A stretch of 64,000 nt of DNA, from assembly GCA_965153355.1 (NCBI GenBank), contig OZ231127.1, positions 94,178,001-94,242,000 of the forward strand, in the 5' to 3' direction. The notes under the pieces are model-generated. The model was not told the origin of the DNA. It did no database searches and saw only the letters and a program-made list of their open reading frames with translations. Below are positions 1-12,072 of the stretch, one piece after another; position 1 is the stretch's first letter; each line of letters starts with the position of its first letter. Made by a program: the position numbers and the translations under genes. This DNA comes from Flaccisagitta enflata (lineage: Eukaryota > Chaetognatha > Sagittoidea > Aphragmophora).

Positions 1-1465
1 CCGACTTACCACCACGTTATCAGTGTTACTGCAATGTCTATTGCATTGTGACAAGTTTTTATAGTTTGGTGACCTACCTAACTACCTGGATTACCTTGCC
101 AAACCATTTTTTGTGACCACCCCTACCCCTAGGGGGCCTAAAAATAAGGTCAAAATGGCCACATTGGCATGTCCGGATTTTGTCCGGGCAAGCAAATAAC
201 AAGCAAACCCTATCAAAAAATAGATTATCTGATCATTTCTCAGTTTTTAATCAGTTATCATCGATCCAATGTGATGTACAAAAAATTTTATGCTACTGCG
301 CAAATGCTAAGTTGTTCAAATATCGTGTTATCATCAAATTTTGATCCTTCTAACTTTTTCGCCTTTTCATAGCAAAATCTGAGGATGCGGATTATCTTTT
401 TTTAAAACACTATTAATTCTCAAAGCTATTCTCTTTTCAGGATTCTATCGAATAGAGGACTATTTGAAGAACATATGCTCCAAATTTCATGCCACTGGGA
501 CGCCCCAATCCCGCGTAATGACACTTTTCTTCAAGCGTGATTATTCCGCACACCCCCCCAGCTCTTCTGTCAAGCTCATGTCACACTTTAAGTCTGTCTC
601 TGTCACGCCATTGTGAAACTGATGATGGAAATTTGAATGACACGATGAGAAAGAGCATGAAATTTTGTCTCTTCACTGAAAATTTCAGGTCTTAACTCCC
701 AGGCATTCAGCCATAATGAAATTTTCAATATGATTGGTCGGTAAATTGTTGCAGAATAATCACGCTTCACGATGAATCTTCGTAGTTAATTCTTTGTTAT
801 CAGCGCATGTATGCACTCCCAGCAAAATGGTAATACAAAAAAATCATGAAATGCCCATATCTTGGAAACCCTTTGAGAGAGACTAAAGATTTTTTGCATG
901 GATCAGTACTGTACTGAAACGATTACAAACAGAGCTTTTGGTGCATCTCGGACAAATCTAACCAACCCAACCAGCCCAACCAGCCTACCACCCAAAAATT
1001 TAAAAAACGGCATAACTTCTGAAGTATTTGTCCGATTTGGCTGAAATTTTGCACAGTGGTTCTTTCAGAGAATGCCCACTTTAATTGATCGTTGAAAGAA
1101 GATTTAGTAAATTTTTGCCAACTGGCCCGACCAGCCAAAAAAGCTGCTTATAGAGAATTTTCAAAATAAATTGAAATCTCAATTTTTTTCAGCAGAATTG
1201 GGTCTGATTGAATTCTTGAACAGTGATTTAGTAAGATATTCACATTTTTTGGGTTTTGCTGGCTATAACAACTCAATTTTTGCTTATTTTTGATCATTAT
1301 TTGTTGCATTTCAGCCTAATTTACATGAAAATCGAGGATCAGTAAAAAAATTCAGTTTTTGAACCATGTTCATATTGACATAAGCTATCTGATCATGAAT
1401 GTTTTTGTCAAATTTTCTCGATTTTGAAATTGACCTTTTTCACTTTCTCGCAAAAAAGAGATTAT
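1..1465. other. Unassigned AT-rich DNA
   Basis: No convincing coding segment on either strand. The only structure seen is an inverted pair, TCAAGCGTGATTATTC near 534 and its near-complement GAATAATCACGCTT near 755. This may mark the ends of a roughly 240-bp foldback element. The rest resembles decayed non-coding repeat. Confidence 0.5.
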
Positions 1466-1470
1466 TATAA

Positions 1471-1942
<472 letters not shown>

Positions 1943-2102
1943 CTAGAGGGAGAGGCGAGAGACAGCGAAAGACAGATACAGTGAGTGAGACACGAAGAGA
2001 GACGGAGAGAGACAGAGGAATGAGGAATACGAAAAAGTCGTTGAAAATATTTCATGATTGAAGAAGGAAACCGATGAAACGATGATCAGAATACGTTGTT
2101 GA

Positions 2103-2104
2103 TG

Positions 2105-2169
<65 letters not shown>

Positions 2170-2183
2170 GTTGGTTGGTTGGC

Positions 2184-2242
<59 letters not shown>

Positions 2243-2257
2243 ATTACTGATTGATTG

Positions 2258-2324
<67 letters not shown>

Positions 2325-2451
2325 TGCTGATTGATTGATTGATTGATTGATTGAAATATTGATCGATTGATCGATTGATTTATTGAAAGATTGATCGCTT
2401 GATTTATTGAATGATCGATCGATCGATTGATCGATTGATTGATTGATTTTT
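2103..2451. repeat. (TTGA)n tetranucleotide array
   Basis: About 350 bp of TTGA units with variants (TTGG run at 2164-2180, TCGA near 2360-2435). It generates a spurious NQSINQSI-type ORF on the minus strand. Confidence 0.95.
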
Positions 2452-2459
2452 TTCAATGG

Positions 2460-2997
2460 TTGGTTGTTTCATTATTCATTGATGGATGAACGTAAAGATA
2501 CATTGGCTGACATGAACGGTAGGTTACGAAAGGAAGACTGAAGAATTTCGATTATCTTATGGATTTACGTATGTCTGTTTGTGCGTCTGTATGTATGTCA
2601 GTTTGCATATAAGAATTACGATGGACTACAACAAGGCCAAGCAGGTGCGCCAGGTGGACTATCCAGGGTCAAACAATGCATAGTAATAGTTACTGATCGA
2701 GTGCTATCCACGGTAGATTCGAATATCTTCGTTTGGCGCGACATCTCTACGATGAAGGATCGTGGATCGAGAGGCGAAAGACGAATCAGAACAAAGACGC
2801 GACGGTCGAGATTAAAGACGGAACTGCCCAACAAAACCGAGTCACGTGAAAAGTACGATTCCAGCGATGAAGATAGAGCGATAGTAACACGATAGTTAAA
2901 GAATCGACTCGCTCATTGAAAAACCCGAATGGATGCAAAAGAAATGGACGATTAATAACCTCACAACCCTAATGATATAGAGTAAAAACAAGGGAAA

Positions 2998-2999
<2 letters not shown>
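2460..2999. other. Unassigned segment, weak coding look
   Basis: A 104-codon plus-strand ORF (2581-2895) has an Arg/Lys/Ser-rich C-terminal half and no recognisable motif. Another plus frame from the ATG at about 2619 reads MDYNKAKQVRQVDY with G/C-ending codons, but it stops after about 20 codons. Neither is called as a gene. Confidence 0.3.

Positions 3000-3000
<1 letters not shown>

Positions 3001-3048
<48 letters not shown>
3001..3048. repeat. (GA)n microsatellite
   Basis: Uninterrupted GA dinucleotides just upstream of the GAT array. Confidence 0.95.
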
Positions 3049-3051
<3 letters not shown>

Positions 3052-3082
3052 AGATATGAGGATATGAAGCTGATGAGATTGA

Positions 3083-3083
<1 letters not shown>

Positions 3084-3148
<65 letters not shown>

Positions 3149-3205
3149 AATGATAATGATAATGATAATGATGATGATGATGATGGTGAGGATAATGATG
3201 ATGAT

Positions 3206-3245
<40 letters not shown>

Positions 3246-3256
3246 TTGATGTTGAT

Positions 3257-3350
<94 letters not shown>
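3084..3350. repeat. (GAT)n / (GACGAT)n array
   Basis: Pure GAT triplets at both ends enclose blocks of AATGAT and GACGAT. This ordered variant structure implies expansion of mutated sub-blocks. The methionine-run and isoleucine-run ORFs here are artefacts. Confidence 0.96.
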
Positions 3351-3351
<1 letters not shown>

Positions 3352-3359
3352 CCAAGTAG

Positions 3360-4255
3360 CTTATTTAGATATCGACGGAGAGACAGAGGTTTGAGAAGGC
3401 TGATAAAACGCGTGAGATAGCCGAGTGACGCTCGAGAGCGCTGATTTTATGCCTCAGAAGGGGATGGGTAATGGATAAACCAATTAATGGACAGAGTGAA
3501 AACGCGTAATGGATAGACTGCAATAATCGTTCATCGCATATAATTTTACAGACTCACAGGGGAGTGAACGACGTGAGCGAGATACCGAGTGAGCAAACGA
3601 CCGAGTGAGCAAGCGACGGATTGACCTTTTTGAATATCGGATTCTTTGAATTGGAAGCCACTCGATCACTCCCTAAGTTTTATAGCTCGCTCCGTTTTCC
3701 CGTTCAGCTGCTCCTCTCCATGAAGCATGCGCTCGTGCGGTCGCTCACTCGCTCACTCCATTCATTCGTGGACTTTCATTCACTGACTCACTCACTTAAC
3801 ATAAGATAAAAAATGTCTCACCTCCGATCGATATTTGTTGTTCCCAAAATGTCGCTGATAAAGCACAAATGAAGTTGTCCTTTTCTGCGTTTAAGATTGT
3901 TCAACAATTTATCGTGCGCAGAAGAAGAGGTTTTTAATTGGCAAATGTAAAACGATGTTTTTTCACAAGTCAATGTTCATTTTAATGTCTTACACCACAT
4001 CAACAACGAATACTCGTATATGAAATGCCGTTCGATGACCTTAACCTCTCAACCTCTCATAGTTCAGCTGAAACAAGAAATTGAATTAAGTGATTCAATG
4101 GATCGAGAAAAGACATGAACATGATCAAGAAGAATCGAGAGAGAGAAATGGGATTTATTGGAAGGACCAAAAGGACGATCTGGATGGGGTCACCATCCCT
4201 ACACCCTACTTACAGCGATTTTCACAATTTGAGACATAATAGACATAACGCAGTT
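3360..4255. other. Unassigned, short GAGTGA/CTCACT repeats
   Basis: Holds clustered GAGTGAGCAA-like units near 3560-3620 and CTCACTC units near 3740-3800, then AT-rich DNA with no coding signal. Confidence 0.4.
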
Positions 4256-4257
4256 TG

Positions 4258-4445
4258 ATAAGTTTTAAAAAAGATCTATGTATGTACATTTTTTTTTCCG
4301 TTTGTTTGGTGATCATTCAAAAAAGAAAATGATAGGAAGAAGATATCAGCAAGTTTTAAAAAGATATATGTATGTGCATGATTTTTTTTCCCCTTTTTTT
4401 GTTTGTTTGTTTGGTCATCATAGAAAAAGAAATAATAGAAAGAGC
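4258..4445 (+). repeat. Diverged tandem duplication, about 95 bp unit
   Basis: AAGTTTTAAAAAAGATCTATG at about 4261 recurs as AAGTTTTAAAAAGATATATG at about 4352. Each is followed by a T run, GTTTGTTTGGT and an A-rich block. Confidence 0.7.
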
Positions 4446-4814
4446 TTAGTAGTCAGCTTATCCCAAAGAATCAGTCCTTTCAGGATCAGAAGCAAAATCG
4501 AGGGAATCACATTTTTTTTCCACAATTTGGCTTTTTTTGGTGCATACCAAAATTTGAGATCAGATCTACGTAGTGATTACGTACAAAGAGTAGAAAATTC
4601 AAAAATCTCCAAGGAATACTTAAAGAGAGTAAACTTAAGAAAAGGTGTATAAATAAGTACAACAGATCTACGTATTGATACGTACAAAGAATGGTAAGGT
4701 GATAATTCTGCTAGAGATACTAATAGAACGTTTAACATCGGGAAGGTGAATAAATAGGTAAAGTAGCCCCCCCCCTTTGAAGGACCGACTCTTTGGGGTT
4801 GACTTTGGCCGTGG

Positions 4815-4817
<3 letters not shown>

Positions 4818-4894
<77 letters not shown>
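4818..4894. repeat. (GA)n microsatellite
   Basis: About 77 bp of GA. On the minus strand it is a CT tract followed by GAG and a short open segment reading STAKVNPKESVLQ. That segment is too short to call. Confidence 0.95.
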
Positions 4895-4895
<1 letters not shown>

Positions 4896-4896
<1 letters not shown>

Positions 4897-5250
4897 GACA
4901 GTTGGTATGCAGTAGTATGGGTTGTTTTTCTGTCTGACTCCTCCCCCGCAGATCCTTACCCAAAGTAGTCTATATAAATAGTACTGAGATTGGGGGGATC
5001 TGGCTAAGAATGGAATTAGCAGGGAGAGAAGGCAGTTGTCATTGTGAGGTAGCGTTAAGGAGAGAAGATAGACAGAAAAAATTGTTACGTTGTTAACAGT
5101 TGGTATGCAGTAGTAGGAGCTGTTTCTCGTCTGACTCATCTCCCACAGATCCTTACCCAACATAGTCTATGTAAATAGTACTGTTGCTGGGGGGATCTGG
5201 CTAAGAATAGAACTAGCAAGGAGATGAGGCAGTTGTCATTGTGCCTAGGC
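4896..5250. repeat. Two-copy tandem repeat, 200-bp period
   Basis: GACAGTTGGTATGCAGTAGT at 4896 recurs about 200 bp later (5096). In both copies GCAGATCCTTACCCAA, TAAATAGTACTG and GGGGGGATCTGGCTAAGAAT follow in the same order. The array directly abuts the 3' end of the LINE fragment at 5274-5999, so it may be the tandemly repeated 3' UTR of that LINE. Confidence 0.8.
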
Positions 5251-5273
5251 GTCAATATTCTAAATAGGATGAG

Positions 5274-5999
5274 TCACAGATGATTTTGAGTAGGAGATGG
5301 AGGAAGATTTGGTGGGCGCTGTGCAGGCAGGATAACATCTAGAGGGCTGCGGTGGGACCGATAGATGACTTTTTGATCCTTTGATGTACTTGCGCGAACT
5401 AGCTGGATCACTTCTGCCTCTCTTTCACTGATCAATTTGCCCAAAACCGGGTTCCCAACTTTCATCTTGGTCACCATTTTTGAGCTCAGCTGCAGCAGAC
5501 GGACCTTTATCATGGGCAGACAGGCACTTTCATGCAATATTTTCAGGCTGACATATCTGGGCAGACGGAGACAAGTATGGATGGCTCGATTTTGAATTTT
5601 CTGCATTATGTCTAGTGTACTATCTGGGGAGTGGACAAAGCAGACAGACCCATATTCAAAGATTGACCTGATATAAACTTTGTAAAGTCTGATGAGGATC
5701 TTTGGATCGGTCCCACCCCATGCCAATATTCTAAGGATATTCAGTCTTTTTTCTGCTCTTTGAGATGAAGCTTGAATATGATCCTTAAAGTTGAGAGTTT
5801 CATTTATCTCAACCCCAAGAAATTTTGCCTTAGATACCGGCCTCACTACATCATTGAAAAGGAGGATTGCCAGGTTTTCATCTTGCTTTCCCCGTTTTTT
5901 ACTTAGAATGACCAAATTTGACTTATCTCCATTCAATTTTACACGCCACTTTCGGCACCATCCTTCAACGGCATCCACGGAATCACTAATGGTAGACAA
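5274..5999 (-). pseudogene. Non-LTR retrotransposon (LINE) RT C-terminal fragment
   Basis: A 241-codon frame matches the part of LINE reverse transcriptase after the YxDD catalytic box: the segment with WCRKWRVKLNGDKS, then the KAKFLGVEINETLNFKDHI block (the 'LG..i...l.w..hi' signature of Jockey/CR1-type elements), then the thumb region with IRLYKVYIRSIFEYGSVCF and IQNRAIHTCLRLPRY. The catalytic fingers/palm, the endonuclease and ORF1 are missing, and upstream (above 6000) the sequence changes to a purine-rich GGAAGA repeat. This is therefore a 5'-truncated copy, the usual product of aborted target-primed reverse transcription. The frame is intact, which suggests a fairly young insertion. The clade is not certain from this portion alone. 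Confidence 0.85.
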
Positions 6000-6000
6000 A

Positions 6001-6172
6001 TAGGGAGAAAAGGAAAAGGAAGAGGAAAAGGTGGGGGAAAAGGAAGAGGAAGAGCAAGAAGAAGAAAGGGAAGGAAATGAAGAAGGAAAAGCAAGAAAAG
6101 GAGGAAGAGGAAAGAAGAAGAGGAAGAGGAAGTAGAAAAAACAGGGAGAGGAGGAAGAGGGAAGGAAGGAGA
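6001..6172 (+). repeat. Purine-rich GGAAGA tract
   Basis: Imperfect AGGAAGAGGAAAAGG units between the LINE fragment and a family A element. The phenylalanine/leucine-rich minus ORFs are artefacts. Confidence 0.8.
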
Positions 6173-6176
6173 ACTA

Positions 6177-6690
6177 GTCATCCAAGGATCGCACATGGTC
6201 AGCGGTACCCGATGCCCTGCTAGGAGTGATCCAGTGAAGAAGTGGAGTGAGAGCAGGGCAGCGGCCCCAAAGAACACAGGGGGGAATTTCCATACGTCCT
6301 GATGGGGCATATTTCAGGCCTTATATGACTGATTAGGGTTGCTGAAGGCATATTTGAAGGCTGGAGGGCAGAATTAAGGCTCGGAGAGCCAATTTGAGGT
6401 TTGGAGGGCAAATCTAGGCCATGGAGGGCTGATTTTATGCTTGGAGGGCTGATTGAAGGTCTGGAAGGCAGATTTGAGGCCTGGAGGTCAGATTTGAGGT
6501 GGGGGGGCTAAATTGAAGGCTGGGAGGGCAAATTTGAGGGCTGGGAGGGCAAATTTGAGGCCAACGGGGGGGGGGACGGAAGGACGGACGGACGGACGGA
6601 CGGAAGGACGGACGGATGGACGGACGGACGTATGGATATTCCCCCCTGTGTTCTACAAGACATCGGCCCTTTGGGGCCGCTGCCCAAAAA
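6177..6690 (+). mobile_element. Family A short inverted-end element, complete copy
   Basis: Left end: GGTCAGCGGTACCCG, TGCCCTGCT spacer, then GGGCAGCGGCCCCAAAG. Right end: the inverse, CTTTGGGGCCGCTGCCC, at about 6672-6690, followed by AAAAAG. Next to the right end lies a GACG-repeat block (6575-6640) and the conserved CCCCTGTGTTCTAC segment. The interior is a roughly 25-bp minisatellite of GGAGGGCAAATTTGAGGCT-like units. There is no coding capacity, so it is non-autonomous. The same ends recur more than fifteen times in the window. Confidence 0.75.
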
Positions 6691-6796
6691 GCAGAGAGGA
6701 GGACGAGGAACGGAAGGAGGAAAAGCAAGAGGAGAAAGAGGCAAGGAAAGAAGAATAGCAGAAGGAAGAAGAAGAGGAAAGGAGAAAATGCAGAAC

Positions 6797-7000
6797 TAGT
6801 CATCCAAGGATCACACGTGGTCAGCGGTACCCGACGGCCGACGCCCTGTTAAGAGTGATCCAGTAAAGAAGTGGAGTGAGAGCAGGGCAGCGGCTCCAAA
6901 GGGCCGATGTGCTGTAGGACACAGGGGCAAAAATTATGTACGTCCATCCGTCCTGGAAGTGCAATTTTGGGGCCTTTTGAGCAATTTTCTATAATACGCA
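6797..7000 (+). mobile_element. Family A element, left-end copy
   Basis: CATCCAAGGATCACACGTGG, GGTCAGCGGTACCCG and GGGCAGCGGCTCCAAAGGG followed by TGTAGGACACAGGGG and GTCC units. The right end is not found nearby, so it is a partial or solo end. Confidence 0.6.
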
Positions 7001-7489
7001 ATGGGAGTTTGGCATTGACTTAATTTCTTGTCAATTTTCTATGTTATTCAATAGCAATTTCATGATTAGGGGTAAGAGGAAAGGAAAGGAAAGGAAGGAG
7101 GAACGCAGAAAGAGGAGGAAGAGGGGAGCAATGAGGAAAAGCAGGAAGAACAGGAGGAAACTGAACGCAATCAAAATAAGTCTTGTAGAAAATATGTCTT
7201 TACTATGCAATGGGGACCGCGATAGAACATGATTAGGGCTTTGCCACTCGGACATTTGATTGAACAGCGTGCAATGGAATACAGCCTTTACTTCCGTGCC
7301 ACAGTCATATTTGGATTGAAATGTATAAGGAGGGGGAAGAGCAAGATAAAAGTGCTATATTTACAATTGAGAATGAAGGTTTGGCACGGAAGTAGTTCCT
7401 CTTGTCTCAGGGCCCTTTAATTTGAGATCAAGTCATAGTAAGCCGAAATCATGCTCTATCGCCTTCATCTCAGCTCCCAAATCTCTAAA
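7000..7489. other. Unassigned
   Basis: A short purine-rich run (7070-7160) and AT-rich DNA. Two 63-74-codon ORFs lack any recognisable feature. Confidence 0.4.
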
Positions 7490-8002
7490 AGACTAAATCA
7501 GATAATGACAAAATGACAATACAACAAAACGACAAAATGACTAAACGACAAAATGACAAAACGACTAAATAACTGAACAACTAAATGACATAACGACTAA
7601 AGGACTAAAAGACAAAACAACAAAATGACAACACAAAACGACCTAACAAAACGAAAAACAACTGAACGACTAAGCAACAAAACTACAAAATAACAAAACG
7701 ATAGAATAACAAAACGGCAAAATGACAAAATGACAAAACGACAAAAGTACACAATGACTTAAGGACTAAACGACAAAATGACAAAACGATAGATTGACAA
7801 AACAGCTAAAAGACAGAAAGATATAAAACAACAAAACAACAAAACAACAAAACAACAAAACAACAAAACATCAAACAACAAAATACAAAATGACAATATG
7901 GAAAAATGAAAAAAAGACATAGCAACAAAACAACAAACAACAAAACAACAAAACAACAAAACAACAAAACAACAAAACAACAAAACAACAAAACAACAAA
8001 AC
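7490..8002 (+). repeat. AAACGACAAAATGAC minisatellite and (AACAA)n
   Basis: About 500 bp of variable CGACAAAATGACTAAA units, ending in two pure AACAAAAC blocks (7828-7868 and 7921-8000). The CFVVLLF ORFs are artefacts. Confidence 0.9.
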
Positions 8003-8159
8003 GATCGCAATTGAGAATAAGGGTGTACCTCTTGTCTCAGGCTCCTTAGATTTACGAAAGACATGCAATTCCGGGGTAAATCACACAAAAACACATTCAT
8101 ACAAGCTAGGAAGTGATGCCAAATAAGTTAAAATATTTACGTAAATGTAAAAACACCCT

Positions 8160-8590
8160 TTTCCCTTTGTGTCCATTCCTCTCATTTCTTTCTTTCTTTC
8201 TTCTTCCTTATTTTTCTCATCTTTTTTCGCTTTGGTCTCCTTCGACCTCTGAACCTTTTGATTTCTCCCCTGCAATCACTCCGTTCTTTCATCTTTTTCT
8301 TCCATTTCATTCTTTCCTTTCTTTCCCTGAGTCTTTTCTTCCAGCTCTTTCTTTCTTATTTTTATTTTGTTTGACTGTTTCTCTTTTCCATTTCTTTTTG
8401 ATATTCCTCTTATTCCTTTCTTTCTTCCAATTGATTACCTCCATTCATTTCATGTCCTTTCTCTATCTTATTCTTTCCTTTCTTTCTCCCATTTCTTTTT
8501 TTTTTTCATTATGTTCTTCTTTTTCTCTCTTCTTTTTCTTTCTTCAATTCCATTCTTTCATATCTTTCTTCCTCCCATTTCTTTTTACAG
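8160..8590 (+). repeat. Polypyrimidine CTTT-rich tract
   Basis: About 430 bp of imperfect TTTCTTTC/CCATTTC units. The 160-codon Phe/Leu/Ser ORF across it is low complexity and is not called. Confidence 0.85.
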
Positions 8591-8639
8591 TATGATCCAT
8601 CTTGACTGTAAAAGAAGTAAAAGAGACAGTTCAATTCTG

Positions 8640-9130
8640 AAATAAGCATATGAAAAAAATCATTGTTTCGCATTTAATGACAAACTATTTCCCTGACTTT
8701 TCTACCAAATTTTGATACTTCTTAAACATAAAAAACTTTACAGCAAATTATGCTAAAAAAGGTTATTTTTCCCTTTTTTTCATCAAGTTGTATGCAATTT
8801 TGATTTTATTTTACTTACACCATAAACCATATCAGTATATTTCATATTTGAGACCTATCTGACATCAAAAGCTAAAAATATTTTGAAAATTAAAGTAATC
8901 TCTAGAAAAAAGTTGTTTTGACCAAGTGACAAAAGAGTTTGCTTTGCCGAGCATGATTTTTTGCTCATAACATATTTAAATTATCAGAATTTCTTCAAAA
9001 ATCCTGGGCATCAATCATCATAAAATGCCAAACAATTACCTAACAGGTGATTTTTTTTTCAGAATTAGAATATCTTTATTACTTTTTGAGCTATGCCATC
9101 ATGAAATGTTACAGTCAAGATGAATCATAC
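8640..9130. other. AT-rich, possible decayed foldback element
   Basis: Contains ATTTGAGACCTATCTGACAT near 8847, resembling the TTGAGACCAATCTGGCA core of the foldback elements at 10983-11580 and 12480-12925. Arms are not clearly alignable by eye. Confidence 0.35.
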
Positions 9131-9168
9131 TGTATCATTTTCAAAGATTTCTCTTGCTTTCATTTTTA

Positions 9169-9465
9169 GATGCGTCCGTCAGGAACGCATCTCTATAAGA
9201 GGATCTGTCCGTCTGTCTGTCAGCCCATTGATCCGTCCGTCGGTCCGTCCGTCGATATGTCCATTGCGCAAGTACAAAAACCGCGCTTCTCGGCTTTTTT
9301 TGGCCACGGTGAGATGCTGTACTGAAACAAATGACCATCAACACTCTTTGAGAGCCTCCTTTACTACTTAGCCGTTTCACCCGTCTGTTCGTCCATCTGA
9401 CTCTCCATATATGTCACATGATCTAGATACGCAGAGACACAGCCCGAACGCATCGTTGCCCGGAC
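9169..9465 (+). mobile_element. Family B hairpin-headed element
   Basis: Starts TTTTTAGATGCGTCCGTC. AGATGCGT pairs with ACGCATCT to give an 8-bp stem, followed by CTATAAGAGG, GTCCGTC repeats, AAAAACCGCG, GAGAGCCTCCTTTACTAC and CATATATGTCACATGATC. A near-identical copy lies at 12073-12380, with inverted copies at 16603-16842 and about 47070-47345. Confidence 0.75.
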
Positions 9466-9575
9466 GGGCTTGTTTTATTTATCAATTCATTTATTTTTTT
9501 TGCTTTGCCCTCCCCCATTTTTTTGTTCCTTTCTTTCATCCATTTCTTTCATTTCATTCTTCCATTTCATTTTTA

Positions 9576-9745
9576 GTCGCGGACAAGCGACTATAAGAGG
9601 CTTTGTCCGTCCGTCCGTCGGTTGGTTGGTTGGTCGGTTGGTTGGTCCGTGATGATCGAGTTGGAAAGTGTGAAAACGCGCATTTCCGCCCCTGCCCACC
9701 CGTCCGCGACTGGTATTGGCCGTGTATCCGGCCTTGTTCCATTTC
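9576..9745 (+). mobile_element. Family C hairpin-headed element
   Basis: TTTTTAGTCGCGGACAAGCGACTATAAGAGG-type head (stem AGTCGC/GCGACT), GTCC/GGTT repeats, then GATCGAGTTGGAAAGTGTG, GCCCACCCGTCCGCGACTGG and GTATCCGGCCTTGTT. The copy at 17615-17782 matches nearly throughout. Confidence 0.75.
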
Positions 9746-9841
9746 AATATTCTATTTCTTTCTTTCATTTCTTTCTTTATTTCTCTCTTCCGTTTTTTTT
9801 TCTCCCATTACATTCCTTTATTTGTTTCGTCCGTTGTTTTT

Positions 9842-10190
9842 TAGTTGCGGACACGCAACTCTATAAAAGACTTTGTCCATCCGTCCATACGTCCGTCCGT
9901 CCGTCTGTCTGTCTATCTGTCTGTGTCTGTCTGTCTGTCTGTCCATCCATTCTTTTGTCCGTCCGCCTGTCTGTCCATCCGTCCATTCGTTCATCTGTCC
10001 ATTCGCTAGTCCGTCCGTTTGTCATCTGTTCGTCCGTCGGTCCGTAACACACGAGTAAAAAAGTGGAAAAACGAGCGTTTTAGATGCTTTTTTGGGTACA
10101 TGTGTTGGGGGGGGGGGCATGGGGTGTGAATGGGGGTCCGATACCCCTGCCCACCCGTCCGAACGATATTGTGACCCCGCGTCACATGTT
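9842..10190 (+). mobile_element. Family C element with expanded GTCC array
   Basis: The head AGTTGCGGACACGCAACT is followed by CTATAAAAGACTTTGTCC and about 140 bp of GTCC/GTCT tetranucleotides. The tail is GCCCACCCGTCCGAACGATA and then GTGACCCCGCGTCACATG. The tail differs from that of the copy at 9576. Confidence 0.7.
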
Positions 10191-10224
10191 TTCTTTCCTT
10201 TGCTTTCTTTCTTGCTTTTTTTGC

Positions 10225-10312
10225 CCCTGTGTTCATTCATTCATTCATCTATTCATTCACTTGTTCATTCATTTGTTCGTCTATTCATTCATTCATTCAT
10301 TAATTCTTTCAT
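10225..10312 (+). repeat. (CATT)n microsatellite
   Basis: CATTCATT units with CATTTGTT variants. Confidence 0.9.
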
Positions 10313-10575
10313 TCCTAATGGGCGGTCCATCCATAAGTCGCAAACGTATTAGATGTGTAACAGACATACCTTGAAGGAATTCTTGAAGGAACCGAAGATC
10401 ACGGTCACGGAAGATCATTTCATTCATTTGCATATTTGAATTTTTTATTGTTACTTCCTTCTCTAACGAATATCAATGAAAAAATACAACTGACCCCTCT
10501 ACCCTCTTATGCCATGAATCACCAAACGATGCGGGCCTTCGATGAAACTTGATTGGTACCCTGTCCTTTTCCTTT

Positions 10576-10982
10576 TTTAGTCGCGTGCACGCGACTCTAA
10601 ACCTTTCTCTGTCGATTTTTTTGTTCGACTAATTTATTCATTTCTTTTTTCCATTGCTTTCCCACTCAGCTCAATGAACCCCGCGTCCGTCCGTCTGTCC
10701 GCCCCCCCCCTAGATCACCAAGGCCTTAAATTAGCCCTTAGCCCTCCTAGGCCTCAATCTAGCCCTTCAGGCCTCAAATCAGCCCTCTTGGCTTGGATTT
10801 AGCCTCCCCCATACCTCAAATCTGCCTTTCAAACCTCAAATCTGCCCGCCAGATCTTCAACCAGCCTTCCAAGCATCAAATCAGCCCTCAAAACCTCAAA
10901 TCTGCTCTCCAAGCCTTAATTCTGCCCTAAAGCTCCCAAATATGCCTTCAGTGGCCTAAATCAGCCATCTAAAGCCTGAAAT
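10576..10982 (+). repeat. Palindromic family C head and CCTCAAAT minisatellite
   Basis: AGTCGCGTGCACGCGACT at about 10578-10595 is a perfect 18-bp palindrome at the family C head position. GTCC units and a roughly 22-bp minisatellite (CTCAAATCAGCCCTCnAGGC, family A interior type) follow and are cut by the foldback element at 10983. The matching family A right end resumes at 11585. Confidence 0.7.
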
Positions 10983-11580
10983 ACCGGGTGATCATTGTCA
11001 AATGCAAAAAAGTATTAAGCTTTTACTCCTTGATGCTTTATCTTCATGAACTGGAATCATTTATCTCTTATAGTAATATGCTTGACATAAATTGTGTCAA
11101 AATTTCATGGGTCTGAGTTGAATAGTTTGTTCATAACATCAGTTTGAGGTAAAATAGGTATTTACAGCTCGAGCTTGATTACCGACTTTTTTCATCTAGG
11201 CAGTTTCTTTTCAAATTGTTTTGATGTTAAAGTGACTAAAGCCACAGATGCTACATTGGTCTTAAATGAAAGAGAGTCAAATTATCTTCCATTTGAGACC
11301 AATCTGGCATTTATAGCTCAAGTTGTAATTAAATGAGAGCAAGTCATGGGAAAACTTTCTTGTTTAAAGAAGAAGATTTTGCGCTGAAAATGAGCATGTT
11401 CTAGAAATGCCTCTTTTACTTCAATTTAATGTTGTGGATAAAGTATCCAACTTAGACCCATAAAATTTTGATACAAAAAACGTCAAATATAGTACTTTAA
11501 GAGAAAAGTGATTTCAGATCATAAAAATGAAGCATCTAGGAGCAAAAGCTTAATACTTTTTCGCATTTGACAATGTTCAC
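10983..11580. mobile_element. Foldback (long inverted repeat) element 1
   Basis: The left arm starts TCATTGTCAAATGCAAAAAA and AGTATTAAGCTTTTACTCC. The right arm ends with the inverse, GCAAAAGCTTAATACTTTTT then CGCATTTGACAATG. Pairing continues inward (AAAATTTCATGGGTCTGAG with ACCCATAAAATTTTG) to a centre near 11285. No ORF. It has inserted into a family A element. Confidence 0.8.
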
Positions 11581-11584
11581 ACTG

Positions 11585-11722
11585 TATGCCCCCAAAGGAC
11601 GGATGGAAGGACGGACGTCTCAAAATTCCCCCCTGTGTTCTATACAGAACATCGGCCCTTTGGGGCTGCTGCCCTGCTCTCATATAGATCATACCACCTC
11701 TTCAGTGGATCACTCCCAGCAG
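11585..11722 (-). mobile_element. Family A element, right end
   Basis: GACGGAC units, CCCCCCTGTGTTCTA, CATCGGCCCTTTGGGGC and GCTGCCCTGCTCTCA: the inverse of the family A left end. It is the other half of the copy interrupted at 10983. Confidence 0.65.
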
Positions 11723-11741
11723 GATGTTCTTTTTTTTTTTT

Positions 11742-11842
<101 letters not shown>

Positions 11843-12072
11843 TGCTCTCCCTAAAACCAGCCCCTAACCCCGCCTTTGGCTCGTCCATTTTTACCAGTGA
11901 CACTTTGCGCTAAGATCTCTTCTACTAAAATTTGTTATTGTGTTTTTTTGCAACATAATTATTAAACATTGCCATGATTTGCAGTCTAACGTCATTGAAG
12001 CCAGTTTAGACTAACAGATTTGTTCGTCTCGTCGCCAAGTCATTCGGTCACTCTGTTGTTTCATTACTTTTT

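Noticed and set aside
2581-2895. 104-codon plus ORF as a gene
   Set aside because: Basic, Ser-rich translation with no motif and no splice or promoter support; kept only as an unassigned region.
6196-6260. GGTCAGCGGTACCCG as a tRNA-like A or B box (SINE head)
   Set aside because: Does not fit the A box (TRGCNNAGYNGG) or B box (GGTTCGANTCC) consensus, and no A-rich tail follows.
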